From Aureibaculum marinum (GTDB lineage: Bacteria; Bacteroidota; Bacteroidia; Flavobacteriales; Flavobacteriaceae): a DNA stretch of 64,000 nucleotides. The notes under the pieces are model-generated. The model saw only the letters and a list, made by a program, of their open reading frames with translations. It was not told the DNA's origin and ran no database searches. The DNA lies in NCBI RefSeq assembly GCF_003813905.1, contig NZ_RPFJ01000011.1, positions 186,001 to 250,000 of the forward strand, written 5' to 3'. Of this stretch, positions 61,855 through 64,000 are shown piece by piece; position 1 is the stretch's first letter; every line of letters begins with the position of its first letter. A program made the translations under genes and the position numbers.

Positions 61855-61898
61855 TAACCTTTTGTTAATATTCGAATAAATAATAATTAACAAATTTG
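61855..61898 (+). promoter_or_regulatory. Four phased 11-bp repeats before the PiT gene (PhoB-box-like)
   Basis: Units TAACCTTTTGT, TAATATTCGAA, TAAATAATAAT and TAACAAATTTG follow each other without gap, each 11 bp. The last contains a -7-like CAAATTTG (one mismatch to TANNTTTG), 18 bases before the start codon. The first three would then occupy the usual place of an activator. Confidence 0.5.
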
Positions 61899-61916
61899 CA
61901 CTCTTAAATACTATAT

Positions 61917-64000
61917 ATGGAAAATATTTACTTAATAATGATTATTGCACTTGCAGTATTGGCTGCAGCTGATTTAGTGATAGGTGTTAGTAATGATGCA
62001 GTAAATTTTTTAAATTCTGCTATAGGTTCAAAAGCTATTTCTTTCAGAACAATTATGATTGTTGCTAGTTTAGGAATTTTTATAGGAGCTGTTTTTTCTA
62101 GTGGAATGATGGAAGTAGCGAGAAAGGGAATATTTGTTCCTGGCGAATTCTTTTTTAGTGAAATTATGATAATTTTTATGGCAGTAATGATTACTGACAT
62201 TCTATTGTTAGATTTCTTTAATACTTTAGGAATGCCAACTTCTACTACAGTATCAATAGTATTTGAATTGTTGGGTGCTGCTGTAGCAATGGCGTTGATT
62301 AAAATTGGAGCTTCTGATTCTGATTCTGCATTACACCTTTCAGATTATATTAATACCGCAAAGGCATTTGAAATTATACAAGGTATTTTACTTTCTGTTG
62401 TTATTGCGTTTAGTGTAGGGGCACTTGTACAATATGTATCTCGTATCATTTTTTCATTTCATTATGAAAGAAAATTAAAATATTTAGGGGCGTTATTTGG
62501 AGGTGGAGCACTTACAGCAATTACCTACTTCATTTTTATGAAAGGATTAAAAGGAACCCCTTATGGCGATGATATCAAACATTTATTAGAAGGAAATGAA
62601 TTTATTATAATTGGTATTTCTTTTGTTATTTGGACATTACTTTCACAAATATATATTGGTGTATTAAAGAAGAATATTTTTGTTCCTATTATTGCCATTG
62701 GAACTTTTGGTTTGGCTTTGGCATTTGCCGGAAATGATTTGGTAAACTTTATTGGAGTGCCAATGGCTGCTTATCATTCTTATATAGCTTGGTCTGCATC
62801 TGGTGTAGAAGCAAATGCTTTTTCTATGGAAATTTTGTCAGAAAAAGTACCTACAGAATCGTTATTACTTTTTATAGCTGGGGGTATTATGGTACTTACT
62901 TTGTGGTTTTCTAAAAAAGCACGTACAGTAGCAGACACAGAAATTAGTCTGGCAAGGCAAGGTGATGGAGCTGAAAAGTTTCAGCCAAATTCTTTATCAA
63001 GAGCGGTAGTGAGATTTTCAATGTTAATTTCAAAATATACAGCAACGGTTATTCCTAGTTCGATTGCTCAGAGAATTGAAAAACAATTTGAAAAACCTGT
63101 AATCAACTTACCTAAACATAAAATTTATGAATTGCCTGCTTTTGATCAAATTAGAGCTTCTGTGAATTTGATGGTTGCTGGAGTATTAATTTCTATAGCT
63201 ACTTCTATGAAGTTACCTTTATCAACTACTTACGTTACTTTTATGGTGGCAATGGGTACTTCTTTAGCAGATAGAGCTTGGGGCAGTGAAAGTGCAGTAT
63301 ATAGAGTTGCAGGAGTATTAAATGTTATTGCAGGATGGTTTGGTACAGCTATAATAGCTTTTATTGCAGCGGGTATAATGGTGTTATTAATAAATTTAGG
63401 TGGTCCTACAGCCATTGCAATATTGTTATTTTTAGCCATATTAATATTGGCTAGAAACTATATAAGTCATAAATCTAGAGCAGAAGAAATTAAGGCAGAG
63501 GATAGTTTAAATAGATCGGAAAGTAATTCTATACAAGGGGTTATTGAAGAGAGTGCTGATAATATTTCTAAATCTTTAAAAAGAATTAGTAAAATAAATA
63601 AAAGTACTGTAGACGGTTTAATAAATGAGGATTTAAAAAGCCTTAAAAAAGCAAAAAATCAAGTAGTTAAATTAGAAAATGAAATAGAAGTTCTGCAAAA
63701 TGACATCTTTTATTTTATTAAAGATTTGGATGATTCTTATGTAGGAGCTAGTAAATTCTATATTGATGTTATTGGGAATTTACAAGACATGGCACAATCA
63801 GCAAGCTTTATTTCAAAAGTCAGCCACAAACATATTCATAATAATCATAAGTCATTAAAGAAAAAACAGGCAGATGAATTGATTGAAATTAACAGTCAAC
63901 TGATATCCCTTTTTGCGAAAATAAGAGACGTTTTTGATTCGCGTTCTTTTGATAAAATTGTACCTGATTTAATGGATGAGAAACAAGGCTTACTAGCATA
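61917..64000 (+). CDS. PiT-family phosphate transporter with PhoU-like tail (partial)
   Basis: At least 694 residues; the frame is still open at the window end. It starts MENIYLIMIIALAVLAAADL and has the two PiT signatures, GVSNDAVNFLNSAIGSK near residue 25 and AGNDLVNFIGVPMAAYHSY near residue 271. About 12 membrane helices are followed from about residue 525 by a cytoplasmic, coiled-coil PhoU-like domain. PiT proteins carry metal-phosphate or phosphate with H+ or Na+. The fused PhoU-like tail may control transport. It follows the porin gene with an 11-bp repeat array in between. Confidence 0.93.
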   Translation, partial: MENIYLIMIIALAVLAAADLVIGVSNDAVNFLNSAIGSKAISFRTIMIVASLGIFIGAVFSSGMMEVARKGIFVPGEFFFSEIMIIFMAVMITDILLLDFFNTLGMPTSTTVSIVFELLGAAVAMALIKIGASDSDSALHLSDYINTAKAFEIIQGILLSVVIAFSVGALVQYVSRIIFSFHYERKLKYLGALFGGGALTAITYFIFMKGLKGTPYGDDIKHLLEGNEFIIIGISFVIWTLLSQIYIGVLKKNIFVPIIAIGTFGLALAFAGNDLVNFIGVPMAAYHSYIAWSASGVEANAFSMEILSEKVPTESLLLFIAGGIMVLTLWFSKKARTVADTEISLARQGDGAEKFQPNSLSRAVVRFSMLISKYTATVIPSSIAQRIEKQFEKPVINLPKHKIYELPAFDQIRASVNLMVAGVLISIATSMKLPLSTTYVTFMVAMGTSLADRAWGSESAVYRVAGVLNVIAGWFGTAIIAFIAAGIMVLLINLGGPTAIAILLFLAILILARNYISHKSRAEEIKAEDSLNRSESNSIQGVIEESADNISKSLKRISKINKSTVDGLINEDLKSLKKAKNQVVKLENEIEVLQNDIFYFIKDLDDSYVGASKFYIDVIGNLQDMAQSASFISKVSHKHIHNNHKSLKKKQADELIEINSQLISLFAKIRDVFDSRSFDKIVPDLMDEKQGLLA

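Noticed and set aside
61928-62200. Minus-strand frame of 90 codons inside the PiT gene
   Set aside because: Antisense to the conserved PiT signature.
1-64000. CRISPR array, insertion sequence, prophage or rRNA operon
   Set aside because: No regularly spaced long repeats, transposase, integrase or rRNA-like sequence was seen on either strand.

Overview
The window is AT-rich chromosomal DNA from a member of the Bacteroidota, most likely a marine-type Flavobacteriaceae. The gene content points there: DUF4270 and DUF4292 lipoproteins, a GYDIA-type GHMP kinase, an HU-CCDC81/SPOR protein, a half-length glycogen-synthase-like protein, MORN/YwqK proteins and a SusC-like TonB receptor. Many genes are preceded by the Bacteroidota -7 element TANNTTTG and lack a Shine-Dalgarno sequence. 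I see no rRNA, CRISPR array, insertion sequence, integrase or prophage. The genes are tightly packed and most look like core genome.

Layout. 0-6.5 kb: two exported proteins of unknown function, then a leftward run kbl, queD, lpxH-like, membrane protein, radA. 6.6-10.7 kb: a small membrane protein, a SulP anion transporter, a Usp-like protein and a beta-carbonic anhydrase, probably a bicarbonate/CO2 module. 10.7-20 kb: dprA, an HU/SPOR envelope protein whose start is not ATG/GTG/TTG, a thioesterase, a leftward envelope operon (nucleotidyltransferase, TPR protein, DUF4292 lipoprotein, EnvC-like factor) and comEC. 20-28.6 kb: a MATE exporter, lpxB, an rRNA pseudouridine synthase, and isoprenoid genes (UbiA-type prenyltransferase, mevalonate kinase, diphosphomevalonate decarboxylase). 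28.6-29.1 kb: a decayed LytTR response regulator. 29-36.6 kb: M1 peptidase, flavoprotein, second GHMP kinase, flippase-like protein, panD, panC, half-GlgA. 36.6-46 kb: DUF4270 lipoprotein, glmS, pth, rplY, prs, tRNA-Leu(CAA) and a GH9-NodB fusion enzyme. 46-55.6 kb: soluble and membrane pyrophosphatases, tilS, tryptophan 2,3-dioxygenase, DUF3108 protein, M23 lipoprotein, pgi.

55.7-64 kb looks like an outer-to-inner-membrane phosphate uptake locus: a beta-helix lipoprotein, a TonB-dependent receptor, a MORN protein, an OprO/OprP-type porin and a PiT transporter with a PhoU-like tail that runs off the window. Three intergenic regions here carry TAAC-type repeats spaced exactly 11 bp apart, the geometry of PhoB boxes. 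I regard this array as the most interesting regulatory signal in the window. Next come the GH9-NodB fusion with its altered deacetylase motif, the non-canonical start of the HU/SPOR gene, and a perfect 19-bp hairpin in the queD promoter.

Several starts were moved from the longest open frame to a start supported by a signal peptide, a promoter or family length; each case is explained in its entry. Names rest on motif recognition by eye, with no database search.
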